In this document: piece by piece, positions 24,453 through 32,701 of the stretch
Position numbering within the stretch: position 1 is the first letter of the stretch
Layout: the number at the start of each line of letters is the position of its first letter
Assembly (NCBI GenBank): GCA_965652425.1
Contig: CBFGVX010000004.1
Span: 1-64,000, forward strand
DNA: 64,000 nucleotides
Direction: 5' to 3'
Source: JANSXG01 sp965652425
Lineage (GTDB): Bacteria > Planctomycetota > Phycisphaerae > Phycisphaerales > UBA1924
The notes under the pieces: model-generated
Told to the model about the DNA's origin: nothing
What the model saw: the letters and a program-made list of their open reading frames with translations, nothing else
Databases searched by the model: none
Made by a program: the position numbers and the translations under genes

Positions 24453-26533
24453 ACCACACCCTCGAAGACGCATTCGACTTGGCGCACCGTGGATTCAGCG
24501 TGATCCCGGTTCCGCACTGTAAGAAGGGGCCGACGCTGAAGGGTTGGCAAAACCTAAGACTGACCGCCGATGACTTGCCCCGATACTTCAATGGCCAGCC
24601 GTCCAACTTCGGCATCCTGCTCGGCGAGCCGTCCGGCTATCTGGTGGATGTTGACTTGGACTGCCCCGAAGCCGTGGAACTCGCCCCGAAGTATCTGCCC
24701 ACTACCGGCGCGATCTTCGGACGCGAAAGCAATCCGCGCTCGCACTGGCTGTTCCGGGTTGGCACTGACATCGAGACGACACGGCACAAAGACCCGCACG
24801 ACGGGACCACCATCATCGAACTCCGTGGCATCGGCGCGCAGACCGTGGCCCCCGGCTCGGTTCACCCAAGCGGCGAGGCCGTCCGATGGGACGAGGGCGA
24901 CGATCCAGCCGTGGTCGATGCCGATGAACTGCTCAAGGCCGTAGAAGCGATCTACAGGGCTGTCCTACGCAAGCGTGGAAGGCCGATCCCCGAAGCCGAC
25001 CCAAGCCCCCCGCTACCCGTTGAGACGCGGCACACGGCGACCACGGCGACGCTACAGGCCACCGACGATCCGAAGGTGATCGACCGTGCCGCGAAGTATC
25101 TGGATGCGATGCCGCCTTGTATCGAAAAGCAAAGCGGAGATGACCACCTACTGTACGCGGCGTGCCGCCTGACAAACGGATTCGCATTGACCGACGATGC
25201 CGCGCTAGATCTGCTCCGAACTGTCTTCAACCCGCGATGCCAACCGCCGTGGCCAGACCATCGACTTGTTTACAAGGTAGAGCAATCGCGAAAGGTATCG
25301 CACAACGAACCGCGCGGTCACCTGCTCAACGATGACCGGCCAGAGGCATCGAAGCCGACATCATCGACCGGCAAAAACGAACCAGACCGACCGAAGCAAG
25401 CCCCCGCGAGTCTGATCGTCCGCAACTTCGCGGACATCGAACGCGAGGAAATCGACTGGCTTTGGGAAGGCGTGATCGCGCGCGGCAAGTTGACCATGTT
25501 CGCGGGTGATCCCGGACTTGGGAAATCGTTCCTGACTTGCGACCTAGCGGCGAGGGTATCGAGCGGCCGGAACTTCCCGTGCGGCATGGTCAACCCGAAC
25601 GGACCCGGACGCGTGCTGATGCTCAACTGTGAAGACGACGCTGGCGACACGATGAAGGGCCGACTCGAAGACGCTGGGGCGAATGTCGCACTTGTGGACT
25701 GGATCGACGGCGCAAAGGTCGGCGAGCGTGATCAGGGGTTCCAGATTGACGCGCACCTGGACCTGCTCGAAGCGTACATTCGCGATCATCCCGATACGCG
25801 TCTGGTGACGATCGACCCGGTGACGGCGTTTGGTGGCGATAAAGACTCGGACAAAAACCACGATGTCCGATCGCTGCTCCGTCCGTTGCAGGAAATGGCA
25901 ACGCGTACCGGCGTGGCCGTGGTGATCGTGTCGCACTTCAACAAGTCTTCAGGCGCATCAAAGGCGTACCGGACGAATGGCAGCATCGGCTGGACCGCTG
26001 CGGTTCGCATGGCGTGGGGGTTCGCTGCTGACCCCGACGACGAATCACGGCGGATCATGTTCCCGATCAAGTCCAACATCGCCGCGAATGATGGCGGGTT
26101 CGCGTTCACCATCGCCGAAGACGGCGCGGGCCGGGTGGCGCTCGCGTGGGAAGCCGATCGGGTGATCGTCAACGCCGACGAACTGCTCCAACCGTCGACT
26201 GGGCGCGAGATGTCCGAAGAGATGGCCGAGGCCGTCGCGTTCCTGCAAACCGAACTGGCCCACGGAAGCATGCGATCCAAGGATCTGTACCGTGCGGCGA
26301 GCGAGGCCGGAATCTCAAAATCGACACTGCAACGGGCGAAGGCAAGGGCTGGCGTGGTGTCGGATAAAGACAAAGGAACGCTCAACGGCGGCTGGCGATG
26401 GATGCTCGCGCCGAAGATGTCCTCGAAGATGCCCACGCGCCAGAACCTGAGCGCCTTCGGCTCAGACGGCGAATCTTCGGGATTCGAGGGCGATCCGTCC
26501 CCCGAAGATGATCAGGACGATCTGCCTGTCTGA
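24449..26533 (+). CDS. Primase-polymerase / RecA-like ATPase replication protein
   Basis: 694 residues, coupled to the HTH genes. The N-terminal ~180 residues are a bifunctional primase-polymerase (prim-pol) domain with FSVIPVPHCKKGPTLKGWQ, the catalytic acidic motif YLVDVDLD (about 64-71) and RSHWLFRV. A linker leads to a RecA/RepA-type (AAA_25-like) ATPase with Walker A GDPGLGKSFLT (about 353-363), Walker B-like RLVTIDPV (about 450) and VVIVSHFNK. The C-terminus contains an HTH-like segment (SKDLYRAASEAGISKSTLQR). Such proteins initiate and unwind plasmid or satellite replication, so the element can probably replicate after excision. Confidence 0.88.
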   Translation: MNHTLEDAFDLAHRGFSVIPVPHCKKGPTLKGWQNLRLTADDLPRYFNGQPSNFGILLGEPSGYLVDVDLDCPEAVELAPKYLPTTGAIFGRESNPRSHWLFRVGTDIETTRHKDPHDGTTIIELRGIGAQTVAPGSVHPSGEAVRWDEGDDPAVVDADELLKAVEAIYRAVLRKRGRPIPEADPSPPLPVETRHTATTATLQATDDPKVIDRAAKYLDAMPPCIEKQSGDDHLLYAACRLTNGFALTDDAALDLLRTVFNPRCQPPWPDHRLVYKVEQSRKVSHNEPRGHLLNDDRPEASKPTSSTGKNEPDRPKQAPASLIVRNFADIEREEIDWLWEGVIARGKLTMFAGDPGLGKSFLTCDLAARVSSGRNFPCGMVNPNGPGRVLMLNCEDDAGDTMKGRLEDAGANVALVDWIDGAKVGERDQGFQIDAHLDLLEAYIRDHPDTRLVTIDPVTAFGGDKDSDKNHDVRSLLRPLQEMATRTGVAVVIVSHFNKSSGASKAYRTNGSIGWTAAVRMAWGFAADPDDESRRIMFPIKSNIAANDGGFAFTIAEDGAGRVALAWEADRVIVNADELLQPSTGREMSEEMAEAVAFLQTELAHGSMRSKDLYRAASEAGISKSTLQRAKARAGVVSDKDKGTLNGGWRWMLAPKMSSKMPTRQNLSAFGSDGESSGFEGDPSPEDDQDDLPV

Positions 26534-26615
26534 AACAGTGTTGAAAGCGGCTGGGGGTGGCCTGCCGGCTCCCCCCGGCTTTACCGGGTATAGTGTTTCT
26601 GTGTCTGAGAAACAG
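26527..26615. promoter_or_regulatory. Control region of the integrase gene pair: direct and inverted repeats
   Basis: TGTCTGAAACAG (26527-26538) recurs as TGTCTGAGAAACAG at 26602-26615. The second copy is also half of a perfect inverted repeat TGTTTCT-GTGTCTG-AGAAACA (26594-26614). A TATAGT hexamer at 26589-26594 abuts the inverted repeat. The ATG at 26628 follows with GGGAGGA. The layout suits repression of the integrase transcript by one of the element's HTH proteins. Confidence 0.45.
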
Positions 26616-26627
26616 AAGGGAGGATAC

Positions 26628-26891
26628 ATGGCGAAGAAGACATCGGCGAAGAAGCCGATCCGCGTTCCAGTGTTGGAGCGTGCGCTGCTCGCGAGGATCA
26701 ACCGGACCATCGAGACCGATGGATTGTTCCTACGGCGTAGCCGACCCGGTACGCGATCCTTCGAGGTGCTGGGCCGCTACCACCTAGCCAACCGAGACAC
26801 GATGGCCGTACTCGAAGCGGACATCGACCTAGAGAACTATGCCCGCGAACTGGGGCTGCTCGCTGACCACGAATACTTGGAGATCAACTGA
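26628..26891 (+). CDS. Small protein coupled to integrase, unknown
   Basis: 87 residues from an ATG with a strong GGGAGGA; a longer frame starting at 26508 overlaps the replication gene and is less likely. A basic N-terminus (MAKKTSAKKPIRVP) is followed by VLERALLARINRTI, a short beta part, and an acidic C-terminus. Its stop overlaps the integrase ATG. It may be a directionality or regulatory factor; no family is recognised. Confidence 0.65.
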   Translation: MAKKTSAKKPIRVPVLERALLARINRTIETDGLFLRRSRPGTRSFEVLGRYHLANRDTMAVLEADIDLENYARELGLLADHEYLEIN

Positions 26892-28195
26892 TGGCAAGTC
26901 TGTACGGAAACACGAAAGACGGATGGCGCATCACCTACTACCACGATGGCAAGCGGAAGGCGTTCCGGTTCATGGGACCGAAGAACACGGCGCAGACCCT
27001 GCAGCGCCGCGTTGAAGAACTGGTTCTGTGCCGCGAGGCCGGGTCAGCGATGACCGTCGACTGCGCGCGCTGGCTCGCGTCCGTCGGCGAGAAGACACTC
27101 GACAAACTGGAACGGGTGGGGCTGATCGAACCCGAAGACCGGCCACAGAAGAAGGAACGGAAGACGCTGCAACAGGTGGTCGACGCGTTTCTCGCCGATC
27201 ATGCGGGCAAGGATTCGACGCTGACCCGGAAGACTCAGGCAACCGACAACATGATCGAACGGCTGGACGGCTCGAAGATGGCCGACCGTATCACCCCCAC
27301 CGATGCCGAAGGGTTCGTTCGCGATATGCGGAAGACCTACGCCCGCGCCACAACCGCCCGCACCGTCGGCTACGCGAAACAGGTGTTTCAGTACGCCAAG
27401 CGGCAGGGATGGGTGGAGTCCAACCCCTTCGAGGAAGTGAAGGGCGGATCGACCACGAACGCGACCCGGCAGCACTTTGTGAAGCGGGAAACGATCGACC
27501 GGGTGATCCAGTCCGCTCCGTCTGCACAGTGGCGGCTCATCATCGCACTCAGCCGCTACGGGGGGCTGCGATGCCCGTCCGAGGTACTGGACCTGACTTG
27601 GGCTGACATCGACTTCGAGACGGGCCGGATGCGCGTCCGGTCCCGGAAGACCGAACACCATGAGGGGGGCGCGTATCGGGATGTCCCGCTGTTCGCCGAA
27701 GTCCGTGGCCCTCTCATGGATGTCTTCGATATGGCCGAACCCGGTACGGAACGGGTGATCACCGACTATCAACCGGGGGCGAACCTGTTTACACACTTCC
27801 GGCGGATCGTCAAGCGGGCAGGGGTGAAGCCGTGGCCGCGCTTGTTCCACAACATGCGAGCGACCCGGCAGACCGAACTGGCCAGCGAGTATCCGCTCGC
27901 CACCGTCTGCGCTTGGATCGGGAACACCCGCGCAATCGCGGCTGGTCATTACCTGCAACTGACCGATGCCGACTGGCAACGCGCTACGGGCTGTGACAGT
28001 GGCAACACTGGTGACACAGATTCGGCAACACAGGCGGCAACGCACACATCCTCACGGATCAGCACAGAGCCGCACGACGAATCGGAAGTGTCCGAAACGC
28101 AAGGGGATATGGTGAACTGTGCGGAACCGTGCGGCTCCGTGCGGAAGCAAAAGGTGGGCGAACTCGGACTCGAACCGAGGACCTCGCGGGTGTAA
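26891..28195 (+). CDS. Tyrosine recombinase / integrase of the element
   Basis: 434 residues. An arm-binding N-terminal region, a core-binding helical domain (about 95-185) and a catalytic domain are present. Active-site residues: Arg in GGLRCPSEVL (about 226), Lys in RSRKTEHH (about 252), His and Arg in HNMRATRQTE (about 320 and 323), and the second His with the nucleophile Tyr in AGHYLQ (about 353). The C-terminus is long and acidic/Ser-rich. Its last dozen residues, GELGLEPRTSRV, are encoded by the antisense of the tRNA-Val gene, and the TAA lies in the anticodon loop. This places the gene at attR, as usual for tRNA-targeting integrases. Confidence 0.93.
   Translation: MASLYGNTKDGWRITYYHDGKRKAFRFMGPKNTAQTLQRRVEELVLCREAGSAMTVDCARWLASVGEKTLDKLERVGLIEPEDRPQKKERKTLQQVVDAFLADHAGKDSTLTRKTQATDNMIERLDGSKMADRITPTDAEGFVRDMRKTYARATTARTVGYAKQVFQYAKRQGWVESNPFEEVKGGSTTNATRQHFVKRETIDRVIQSAPSAQWRLIIALSRYGGLRCPSEVLDLTWADIDFETGRMRVRSRKTEHHEGGAYRDVPLFAEVRGPLMDVFDMAEPGTERVITDYQPGANLFTHFRRIVKRAGVKPWPRLFHNMRATRQTELASEYPLATVCAWIGNTRAIAAGHYLQLTDADWQRATGCDSGNTGDTDSATQAATHTSSRISTEPHDESEVSETQGDMVNCAEPCGSVRKQKVGELGLEPRTSRV
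28154..28170. repeat. attR of the integrative element
   Basis: The 17-bp repeat identical to 18753-18769. Here it is the 3' end of the intact tRNA-Val gene, so the integrase-proximal junction rebuilds a functional tRNA. Confidence 0.85.
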
Positions 28196-28228
28196 ACCGA
28201 GCGCTCTAGCCAACTGAGCTATTCGCCC
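28155..28228 (-). tRNA. tRNA-Val (anticodon UAC)
   Basis: 74 nt on the minus strand. Acceptor GGGCGAA pairs with TTCGCCC plus discriminator A; the D arm is GCTC/GAGC. The anticodon loop TTTACAC has anticodon TAC (28192-28194); the variable loop is AGGTC, and the T arm CTCGG-TTCGAGT-CCGAG. The anticodon stem CTCGG/CCGCG has one mismatch (T opposite C at the second pair). CCA is not encoded. It is the integration target of the element; the integrase gene reads antisense into it. Confidence 0.93.
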
Positions 28229-28392
28229 CACAGAGTATGTATCGCCCCAGTGTAGCGATTTACCGGCTCTGAGGCACACTTCGGGCCCTCACCCACCGCC
28301 CAGGAACGGATACCATGCCCGACCCGGTTTCGGGATCAGACTCGTTATTTGCCATACCCCTCCTCAGGAGGGAAATCGGAGAAGCACTCGCA

Positions 28393-29760
28393 ATGAGCAA
28401 CGGATACGCACACGAGGTTCTCGAGAAACTTCGGACTCGCAATCCACACGAGAAGGAATTTCTCCAGGCCGCGGAGGAAGTTCTGGAATCTCTGGCCCCG
28501 GTCTTCGACCACCATCCGGAGTACCAGCGCCACGCGATCCTCGAGCGGATTGTTGAACCCGAACGGGTGGTTCAGTTCCGCGTGCCGTGGCTGGACGACG
28601 ATAACAAGGTTCAGGTCAACCGGGGCTTCCGGGTCCAGTTCAACTCGGCAATCGGTCCATATAAGGGCGGCATCCGTTTCCACCCCAGCGTTAACCTGTC
28701 CATCCTGAAGTTCCTTGGCTTCGAGCAGATCTTCAAGAACGCGCTCACCGGGCAGGCAATCGGTGGTGGCAAAGGCGGCTCGGACTTCGACCCCAAGGGC
28801 AAATCGGACTTCGAAGTCATGCGCTTCTGCCAGTCGTTCATGACCGAACTGTTCCGCCATATCGGTGCCGATACCGATGTTCCGGCCGGTGATATTGGCG
28901 TGGGCGGGCGCGAGATCGGATACATGTACGGCCAGTACAAGCGGCTTGCGAACGAGTTCACCGGGGTATTCACCGGCAAGCCGATCGGGTTCGGCGGCTC
29001 GCTGGGTCGGACCGAGGCCACCGGCTACGGCACGGTCTTCTTTGCGGCGGAGATGCTCCAGGTCAAGGGCCAATCTCTGAAGGGCAAGACCTGTCTGGTG
29101 TCCGGCTCGGGCAATGTCTCGCAGTACGCGGTCGAAAAGCTGATCCAGCTCGGGGCCAAACCGGTGACGGTTTCGGACTCGACCGGTTGGGTGCATGTCA
29201 AGGACGGAATCGACGAGGCCATGCTGGAGGAGATCAAGGATCTCAAGAACAACCGGCGAGGCCGAATCCACGAGCTTGCTGACAAGTTCAAGGGCAAGGT
29301 GGAGTATCACGAGACGGACCAGAACGCAGATCACAACCCGCTGTGGCAGGTCGATGCCCAGTGCGCCTTCCCCTGCGCCACGCAGAACGAGATCAACGGC
29401 AAGGACGCGGACAACCTCCTCTCCGGTGGCGTGACCGTGGTCAGCGAGGGTGCGAACATGCCATCCACGACCGAAGCCGTGAACAAGTTCGTCGATGCGA
29501 AGATCATGTACGGGCCCGGCAAGGCGGCGAACGCGGCGGGCGTCGGCTGCTCCGCGCTCGAAATGGCGCAGAACTCATCGCGGATGGCGTGGTCGTTTGA
29601 GGATGTGGAGCAGAAGCTCAAGGAGATGATGGCGACGATCCACAAATCGGCGTATGAGGCCTCCGAGAAGTATTCCACGCCGGGCAACTATGTGGACGGG
29701 GCGAACATCGCGGGCTTCATCAAGGTCGCGAACGCCATGGTCGCACAGGGCGTCGTCTGA
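28393..29760 (+). CDS. gdhA: Glutamate dehydrogenase, NADP-type
   Basis: 455 residues from the ATG of MSNGYAHEVLEK, chosen because it aligns with the start of bacterial GdhA; an in-frame ATG at 28315 would add 26 residues. It converts 2-oxoglutarate and ammonium to glutamate. Conserved features: SAIGPYKGGIRFHPSVNLS, the catalytic Lys in GGGKGGSDFDPKGKS, DVPAGDIGVGGREIGYM, the nucleotide-binding VSGSGNVSQYAVEK and AEGANMP-like SEGANMPSTTEA. It aligns along its full length with the hexameric ~450-residue class. It lies just outside the element; a clear terminator follows. Confidence 0.96.
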   Translation: MSNGYAHEVLEKLRTRNPHEKEFLQAAEEVLESLAPVFDHHPEYQRHAILERIVEPERVVQFRVPWLDDDNKVQVNRGFRVQFNSAIGPYKGGIRFHPSVNLSILKFLGFEQIFKNALTGQAIGGGKGGSDFDPKGKSDFEVMRFCQSFMTELFRHIGADTDVPAGDIGVGGREIGYMYGQYKRLANEFTGVFTGKPIGFGGSLGRTEATGYGTVFFAAEMLQVKGQSLKGKTCLVSGSGNVSQYAVEKLIQLGAKPVTVSDSTGWVHVKDGIDEAMLEEIKDLKNNRRGRIHELADKFKGKVEYHETDQNADHNPLWQVDAQCAFPCATQNEINGKDADNLLSGGVTVVSEGANMPSTTEAVNKFVDAKIMYGPGKAANAAGVGCSALEMAQNSSRMAWSFEDVEQKLKEMMATIHKSAYEASEKYSTPGNYVDGANIAGFIKVANAMVAQGVV

Positions 29761-29786
29761 TCTTCACGATTCCATAACACGATGCG

Positions 29787-29815
29787 GAGGCGAGCCCACA
29801 GCGGCTCGCCTTTTT
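29787..29815 (+). terminator. Rho-independent terminator after gdhA
   Basis: GGCGAGCC (29789-29796) and GGCTCGCC (29803-29810) form an 8-bp GC stem around a 6-base loop, followed by TTTTT. Confidence 0.85.
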
Positions 29816-29837
29816 CATCCACGCTACACTTGCCCCG

Positions 29838-30746
29838 ATGAAAATCGACCGTCGCACACCCTCGCCCGCGGTGGCACTGGAAACAACGCTCCTCCTGCAC
29901 GGCGTGCCGAAGTCGAGCGCGCTCGATCTGCACCGGGGTCTGTCGAGTATCTGCCTGGAGCACGGGGCCAACCCGGGGCTGGTGGGGTTACTCGACGGAG
30001 TCCCGACCGTCGGGATTACCGAGGATGAACTGAACGGTCTTCTGAAAGAGGACTCAGTTCCGAAAGCGAACACATCGAATCTCGGGGTGCTGAGGTATTG
30101 GGGGGCGAACGCCGCAACCACGGTCAGCGCGACTATGGAGATCGCATCATGTGCGGGACTGTCCGTGTTCGCCACGGGCGGCCTCGGAGGCGTGCACCAG
30201 AATCTGTTCAGCGGAGAGGCGACATGCAATCTCGACATCTCTGCGGACCTCGCCGCGATGAGCCGGTACCCCGTTGCCGTGGTTTCCAGCGGCGTGAAAT
30301 CGATCCTCGATGTGGTCGCCACGCGCGAAGCGCTCGAGTCGCTCGGGGTTTGCGTGGTGGGATATCGAACGGACCGATTCCCGGCCTTCTATTCGCGGTC
30401 CTCGGACGCGGGAGTCGATGCGCGATTCGATGATCCGGACGCTCTTGCATCGTTTCTCCGAATGGAACTGAACAGAACCACGCGCGGGGTGTTGGTCGTC
30501 AACCCGATACCTGAACAATTCGAAATCCCAGATCGCCAATTCGGGGAGTATGTTGAGCAAGCCACCGCGGAAGCGACAGCATCCGGTGCGACCGGCCGCT
30601 CGGTGACACCCGCGATTCTGGACGCCCTTCACCGAATATCTGGCGGGAAAACACTCGAAGCCAACATCGAACTGGTCCGATCGAACACGGCGCTCGCCGC
30701 GCAGCTTGCATCACGGATGCAACCAAGGAGAGGAACCACGGAATGA
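29838..30746 (+). CDS. psuG: Pseudouridine-5'-phosphate glycosidase
   Basis: 302 residues. PsuG splits pseudouridine 5'-phosphate into uracil and ribose 5-phosphate. Family motifs are visible: ALETTLLLHGVP (N-terminal), GLVGLLDGVPTVGITEDELNGLL, the catalytic-Lys segment VPKANTSNLG, TTVSATMEIASCAGLSVFATGGLGGVH, CNLDISADL, SSGVKSILDVVATREALESLGVCVVGY, and LLVVNPIP-like GVLVVNPIPEQ. No PsuK kinase gene is adjacent. Its stop overlaps the next ATG (ATGA). Confidence 0.93.
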   Translation: MKIDRRTPSPAVALETTLLLHGVPKSSALDLHRGLSSICLEHGANPGLVGLLDGVPTVGITEDELNGLLKEDSVPKANTSNLGVLRYWGANAATTVSATMEIASCAGLSVFATGGLGGVHQNLFSGEATCNLDISADLAAMSRYPVAVVSSGVKSILDVVATREALESLGVCVVGYRTDRFPAFYSRSSDAGVDARFDDPDALASFLRMELNRTTRGVLVVNPIPEQFEIPDRQFGEYVEQATAEATASGATGRSVTPAILDALHRISGGKTLEANIELVRSNTALAAQLASRMQPRRGTTE

Positions 30747-32089
30747 ATTACAAAATTGCGATGATCGCGTTGGTGTGGAGCACCGCGGCTGCATTGGGTG
30801 CGCTCCAACCGATTACCATCGACGGCCAGTTCGATGACTGGACCGCTGCGGATATCGTCGCCGTCGATCCCGCCGGTGATGCCGATGGGATCTTCGATCT
30901 GACCCGACTGTATGCCAGGAGCAACGGGCCGCTGGTGTTTCTGCGATTCGATACCGGGATCGTCCGCAACCTGCAGTCCGGTTCGAGGGAAGAAGGGACG
31001 CTGGTTTTTCGCTTCACGAACCTTCGAACAAATCAGGAACTTCTCATCGATACCCGGGGTCGATCGGTCTCTCACCGGAACGAGGCGGGGGAACTGTCCG
31101 AGGTCGGGTGGTATAGCGCGAACTATCGGAGTGGTCCCACCTACGCGCATCACGAATTCGAACTGCAGGCGGACCTTTCGGTCCTGGGTACGCTCAGCGG
31201 TGACTCCATCCGACTTGCCGTCTCCGGCAGCGACGCGTTTGACGAGCCCATCGAGCTGGCGATTTCTGACCCTGTAGACACATCATCTCCTGTCTCGATC
31301 GATATGTCGCGTGCGGACACCACGATCCTTCGCGCGGCGAGTCTGAACACGCTGCGCAACGGCATCGTGGATGGGTCACGGTCCGGCGCATTGCTGCGGT
31401 TGCTCGGTTCGGCAAAGCCCGATGTCGTTCTCCTTCAGGAGGAATACAACACATCCGCAGAAGATGTGCAGACTCGGTTGGAATCCGGTCTTGGCGGGAA
31501 GTGGAATGTGGCCAAGGTTCGTGACACGGTGGTGGCGAGTCGATATCCGGTCCGCAAACTGCAGAGTCTCGATGATTCGTATACCGCCGCGATCGTCGAA
31601 ACCCCGACTCACGGGCCCGCGCTGGTGTTCAGCGTGCACCCCAAATGCTGCGGCACGATTGGATCCGAAGAAGACGAGCGGCGGATCCACCAGACCCGGG
31701 CGATGATCGAAACCATCCGCATCGCGAGATCGCGGTTTGGTACAGACATTCCGATTCTACTCGCCGGCGATTGGAACATGGTGGGATCGCGGTCGCCCCT
31801 CGATCTGCTCACCGATCCGACCGGGCCGAGCATGCACCATATCGATGCACGGCATCAGGGTAGTCGCGAGGTGTACACATGGTTCGCGCCGGATTCAGCG
31901 TTCGCGCCGGGCGTGCTCGACCTCGCCGCAGTGGACGCCCTCAGCGCGAGCGCGTCTGCGGGATTCCTTCTCGACACGCGCACGGTTCGTCCCGAAGACC
32001 TCAGAAAGCACGGTCTGCATGCGGACGATTCCGCTGCAACGGATCATCTCCTGATGGTCATCGATCTCGGTCGGGACGCCGTGGAGTGA
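30743..32089 (+). CDS. Secreted endonuclease/exonuclease/phosphatase-fold protein
   Basis: 448 residues. N-terminal signal peptide (about 1-20), then a beta-rich domain (about 22-175, starting ITIDGQFDDWTAADIVAVDP) like those on secreted carbohydrate-related proteins. A C-terminal EEP-fold domain (about 190-445) follows with catalytic landmarks SLNTLRNG, PDVVLLQEEYN (metal-binding Glu), ILLAGDWNMVG (Asp, Asn) and ATDHLL (His). It could act on nucleic acids, phosphoesters or lipids outside the cytoplasm. Translational coupling to psuG is odd for a secreted enzyme. Confidence 0.8.
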   Translation: MNYKIAMIALVWSTAAALGALQPITIDGQFDDWTAADIVAVDPAGDADGIFDLTRLYARSNGPLVFLRFDTGIVRNLQSGSREEGTLVFRFTNLRTNQELLIDTRGRSVSHRNEAGELSEVGWYSANYRSGPTYAHHEFELQADLSVLGTLSGDSIRLAVSGSDAFDEPIELAISDPVDTSSPVSIDMSRADTTILRAASLNTLRNGIVDGSRSGALLRLLGSAKPDVVLLQEEYNTSAEDVQTRLESGLGGKWNVAKVRDTVVASRYPVRKLQSLDDSYTAAIVETPTHGPALVFSVHPKCCGTIGSEEDERRIHQTRAMIETIRIARSRFGTDIPILLAGDWNMVGSRSPLDLLTDPTGPSMHHIDARHQGSREVYTWFAPDSAFAPGVLDLAAVDALSASASAGFLLDTRTVRPEDLRKHGLHADDSAATDHLLMVIDLGRDAVE

Positions 32090-32095
32090 TCTGCC

Positions 32096-32701
32096 TTACT
32101 CGCTCCTGCGGCGGCGGTTCATGAGTCCGACCGAACCCAGGACCAGCAGCGATGCAGAGCCGGGGGATGGGATCGCGAAACCGGTCATTGGCTGGGCATA
32201 GTCATTCTGATCGAAGTTGATCGTAACGGTGCCGAAGCCGCCAGACAGCCGGGGGGGATCGTACGCGGAAACGACCGAGCCCACTTCATCGAAGTCGTTC
32301 CATGGGTGCTCGCTTTCCAGCATGACAAAGTTATCGCGAGCATGCGGCAGCGGGAACTGAACCAGCGCATCGGCGATATCGGATTGAGAGACCAGACGCT
32401 TGAAGTCGTGGGCAGGGGTCTTCAGGACCGGAGCAACCGGCGTGAGAATCCGATCGAAGTCGGGGAAGCCGGTGCTGGCCCGTGGCAGATCGGGCACATC
32501 GGTATGAAGCCGGACCGGTTCCTGATCGCCGGATCTGAGCCGGATGGGCTTTCCGGATTGCCTCGCAAACTCACTGATGTCGATCGTAATTTCCCGATCC
32601 GGTATGGGCTCGTGCTGTGAGACAAGCAGCGGCGAAGCGACCGCGCTGAGGCCAAAGACCAGTGAGGAGGCGCCCCCGAATAAACAGCTGGAGTATTTCA
32701 T
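32096..32701 (-). CDS. PEP-CTERM-like sorted exported protein
   Basis: 201 residues from the ATG coupled to the upstream regulator (ATGA), with GGGAG upstream. The signal peptide covers about residues 1-25. The body is unremarkable and acidic. The C-terminus is a PEP-CTERM-type tripartite tail: IPSPGSASLLVLGSVGLMNRRRRSE, i.e. a Pro-containing motif, a hydrophobic helix and an Arg cluster, which targets proteins to an exosortase/archaeosortase-type system for surface display. The exosortase is not in this window. Function unknown. Confidence 0.75.
   Translation of the reverse strand: MKYSSCLFGGASSLVFGLSAVASPLLVSQHEPIPDREITIDISEFARQSGKPIRLRSGDQEPVRLHTDVPDLPRASTGFPDFDRILTPVAPVLKTPAHDFKRLVSQSDIADALVQFPLPHARDNFVMLESEHPWNDFDEVGSVVSAYDPPRLSGGFGTVTINFDQNDYAQPMTGFAIPSPGSASLLVLGSVGLMNRRRRSE

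Noticed and set aside
26508..26627. Longer start for the 87-residue gene before the integrase
   Set aside because: It would overlap the replication gene and translate through the repeat region; the ATG at 26628 has a strong ribosome site.
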